Notes under the pieces: generated by a model
Database searches by the model: none
The model's input: the letters and a program-made list of their open reading frames with translations, nothing else
Told to the model about the DNA's origin: nothing
Translations under genes and position numbers: made by a program
Assembly (NCBI GenBank): GCA_021029095.1
Contig: JAJOHG010000086.1
Location: forward strand, 1 to 64,000
Source of the DNA: Phellopilus nigrolimitatus
Lineage: Eukaryota; Basidiomycota; Agaricomycetes; Hymenochaetales; Hymenochaetaceae
Direction: 5' to 3'
Length of the DNA: 64,000 nucleotides
Shown here: positions 61,143 to 64,000 of the stretch, piece after piece
How the letters are laid out: every line of letters starts with the position of its first letter
How positions within the stretch are numbered: position 1 is the first letter of the stretch

Positions 61143-61592
61143 TCATGATGGTTCGTGTGCGTATTCGTTTGTCGTGGAGGATGTTACGACAGACAGACGG
61201 AAGGTCACAAAGACATTCAGGATCTATAACGATATCTGTGCCATGTAGTGTTTTCACCAGCCTTTCTTATGTATAAGATTATGTCGCAATCAGTTAATTT
61301 ATAGCTTGTGGTTTGCCATATCTTCTGCATGGATGCTTTTATGCCGACAAAATCTCTCGAGTGTCTGGATTGTCAACTTGAGTCCGCATCGTAGAAGTAC
61401 AGAATTTACTTCTACTGCTAATATCGACGGAGAGCGCAAACAGCGATAAAGAATCAATATTTAGACCGTTCATAACACATCTCCCTCATTATCCCTTTCC
61501 TGGCAAAGCCAAGTCCGTGGAATACATAACTTACACGAAAACAGTCCGTATCGGGCGTCTTCCCTTTTCTTTCATGGCTCAGCATCCGTTGT
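61143..61592. other. Convergent 3' flanks of FunK1 D and GH47
   Basis: The reference form of the flank copied in units B and C. It holds both 3' UTRs. No other feature. Confidence 0.55.
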
Positions 61593-64000
61593 CTACAATT
61601 CCGCAGCAATATTGTGGATGAGCGGGACGATCTGCTTCGGCAGGAACGGGTTCGGGCTGACGGCGGGGAAAGTGGGGCTGGAGACGGTCAGATTGAATGA
61701 GGTCGAAGTCGGGAACGTGAGTGGATTGGTCCCGAAAGATGGAGGCAGGGGACCGAAAGGGAACGGGTGCGCTTCGGTGTTGAATACGACTGAAATTAAG
61801 GAGTAACACAACTTCCACGTGAGCGGCAAAAGAAAAGAAAAGAAAAGAAAAGAAAAAGAACGGAGGAGCTTACATTCGTCGAGGCTGATATGATTCGGGT
61901 CGTCAAACGTGAGGAACCTAGCATTTGTTGACCAAGGTGAATGAAAGCACTTGGCCAGGAAAGAAAACGCGAAGCACGCACAAGTACTTCATCAGCTCCG
62001 CATAGAAGAAGCTCTCCGTGTCGTCGACGAACGACGTGGTCTTGTTCGTCACGTCGTTGGTGCCCGCAAACGCGTTGTTCACCTTCAGGAACGTGTTCAG
62101 GCTGTCTGCCACGGCGCGCGCGCGCGTCTGGTACTTCTCGTCGCCCGTGACGCGCCACGCGTAGAAGTTGCTCTCCATCACCTCGGGCCGCAGGATGTAG
62201 TCCGTGCCATCGTTGAGTATGTAGAACCCGTGCTCGCTGTAGAACGCTAGGTTGTCGGCGGTTGCAGCATCCCCGCCGGTGAAATTACCGTCGCTAGAGA
62301 TCCAGGCGAACGTCTCGGGCCCGATTCCAATTCTGAAAAGAAAAAGAAAAAGATCAAATATAAAAATTAAAATTAAAATCACAAATATGTATAGAGTACG
62401 TTGAACGCACGCAGTGCTCTGGTAAGTGTTCCAGCACGCTTCAACGAGGTCGAGTGCGATGCTGACGATGGTGTCATTGTTCAACAGCCTTCCGCCCAAC
62501 AGCCAGTTTCCGCCGTGGAAGCAAGCAAGGTGCGAGCCAATGTGGCGGATGAGGCCGTCGTCGTCGAGGTCCGCGAGGTAGAGGTGGTTGCCTACCGTAG
62601 ATGTCTACAAGAGAATTCAGAAACTGTGAGTCCGAGCAATTAAAGTTGACGCACACGCGTGAGGTTCCGGATAGACGAGTCCACGGCCAAGCGCCAGGTG
62701 TCGAGGAATATCGGATTTGCGTTTTCGGTAAGCATCGCATATTTGAGGAGATACTCGAAGTAGCTGTCGCTGCCTCCGCCCCATGTCTGGAATTTTGAAA
62801 TCATGCCGTAAATATGAATACCGAATTTATCAAAGGGACAGAGCTGACTATGTAGGCACAGTCAAATTGCCCGGTCGAAGGGTCGATACACTGCGGCGCA
62901 AGACCTGGAAGTGGATCTGGCAGACTGATCATCTGGAGTACAGACTTTTCGCTGAGATTGCGGTAGGTATCGTTGCCTGTAAGTCTCCTGGAGAGAAAGT
63001 TCAAACCCTTTTTTCAATGGCGTGAAAGCGACGAAAGGATGTACTAACGATAGCGTGGACCATTCCATGGTAAGCTAGTTGTTTAATTTGTCATTAAAAA
63101 AAGTTAAGTTAAAAAGCAGCCGAGATGCTCGTTGGAGCATAGACGTACCGACCCGGCTTCGGCGATATTTGACTGAGTAATCACAGAGGTTGTCAGTCGA
63201 GTCCGGCATAACGTAAATGAACAAACGGACAGCTTGGATTACAGGCTCATTCGTTGTAAAGTTCATTTCTCCGAACGGGATTGCGTTATCCTGCGCGGGT
63301 CAAGACAGAAGTAAGTGGTGTTGTTCGTGAATTAGTATGATATGACCATTAATTTTCAAGTTGTGTATAAGAATTAAAAACGGACGGAGCGAGGTGCACG
63401 CACCCCGACCCAGGCAAACGCCATCTTGTCTGTAACCTCCTTCGCCTTGGCAATGAGAGCGGGGTACTTCGCCCCGCTAAGCTCGTATGTGCTAAGCATG
63501 CTAGCCACATAGCGGATTGATGTCTCGAACAGACTTTAAAAAACAAAAATCAATTCAGTAGGGTCGCTTCTAGCCCAGTCCAAAAGAAGAAGGAAAAAAC
63601 TGAGTACGCACCTGACAGTTTCATCAACCTGCGATTTAGAGAAGTCGATATTGCTGCTGAAATTGACGGCTTCGTTGAAGAAGTCCTGGAAGATCCGCAT
63701 TCAATAAAGAAGAGTAAGAAGAGTAAGAAGATTAGGTATTTGAAATGTAGATCTGAAAACTTTGAATTGCTTACGTCCAAGCCCATGATAAACATGGTAG
63801 TCATGCCGTCCACAATGGAGGCGCCCCAGCCATTGCGACCATCATTGAACGTTAGGCTGACCGGCTGGAGATCGTCATGGCCGAAAGCGAATTTGCTAAG
63901 CGCCACGACGGCGAATTGAGGGCAAAAACGCGTGAAAGCAGTAAGTACGCGCCCAAATCGCGCGACACGCCAAACTGTACACATAACAACAACATACTTG
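61593..64000 (-). CDS. GH47 alpha-1,2-mannosidase, 5' end outside window
   Basis: Class I mannosyl-oligosaccharide alpha-1,2-mannosidase, which trims Man residues from N-glycans in the ER/Golgi or as a secreted enzyme. Minus-strand exons seen from right to left: DLQPVSLTFNDGRNGWGASI/VDGMTTMFIMGLD, LSTYELSGAKYPALIAKAKE, WGGGSDSYFEYLLKYAML, NHLYLADLDDDGLIRHIGSH, LLGGRLLNNDTIVSIALDLV, IGPETFAWISSDGNFTGGDA, then LRPEVMESNFYAWRVTGDEK, DDTESFFYAELMKYL, LTFDDPNHISLDE and the Ca-binding VFNTEAHPF block. It ends HNIAAEL, with the stop at 61593-61595. No break is seen, so this is the intact source of the three remnants to its left. The signal peptide or membrane anchor must lie beyond 64000. Confidence 0.9.
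61831..61860. repeat. (AAAAG)n run in GH47 intron
   Basis: Pentanucleotide AAAAG repeated about five times inside the last GH47 intron. Non-coding. Confidence 0.7.

Overview
The window is nuclear DNA of a filamentous basidiomycete, most likely an Agaricomycete, possibly a polypore. The reasons are intron-dense genes with short introns (about 50-60 bp), a family of FunK1 kinases, a proton-pumping P-type ATPase, and fungal versions of separase, condensin and UGGT. No bacterial, organellar or viral genes are visible. Gene models below were spliced by eye, and I checked reading-frame closure for PIP5K, PMA1, the FunK1 genes, the paired hypothetical genes, the ITPase-like gene and the small membrane protein.

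Layout. 0-3 kb: secreted type-B carboxylesterase (+). 3.5-4.4 kb: broken leucine-rich/F-box-like gene (-). 4.9-7.6 kb: phosphatidylinositol-4-phosphate 5-kinase (-). 8.2-15.3 kb: separase (-). 16.2-22.6 kb: two diverged direct copies of a ~1.3 kb repeat bracket a divergent ITPase/HAM1-like gene and a conserved fungal hypothetical gene (both +). 22.6-28.6 kb: GC-rich, gene-poor DNA with many microsatellites and one small acidic membrane-protein gene (-). 28.6-31.9 kb: plasma-membrane H+-ATPase (+). 32.7-39.4 kb: UGGT (-). 40.2-45.5 kb: condensin subunit 1 (-). 45.7-64 kb: a young duplication zone with four FunK1 kinase genes (+), three GH47 mannosidase remnants, a second inverted copy of the hypothetical gene, and a GH47 gene (-) running off the right edge.

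The housekeeping genes form two loose themes. Separase and condensin act in chromosome segregation. UGGT and GH47 mannosidase both act on N-glycans and fit glycoprotein quality control. There are no operons; neighbours are related by convergent or divergent arrangement.

The most unusual structure is the right-hand third together with its partner at 18.6-21.0 kb. FunK1 plus the 3' part of GH47 has been duplicated as a unit several times. Breakpoints lie inside GH47, and one kinase copy has lost its ATP-binding and catalytic-loop regions while keeping an open frame. A 2.4 kb segment carrying the hypothetical gene is present at 18.6-21.0 kb and again, inverted, at 55.9-58.2 kb inside this array. 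The two inverted copies bracket about 35 kb that includes the H+-ATPase, UGGT and condensin genes.
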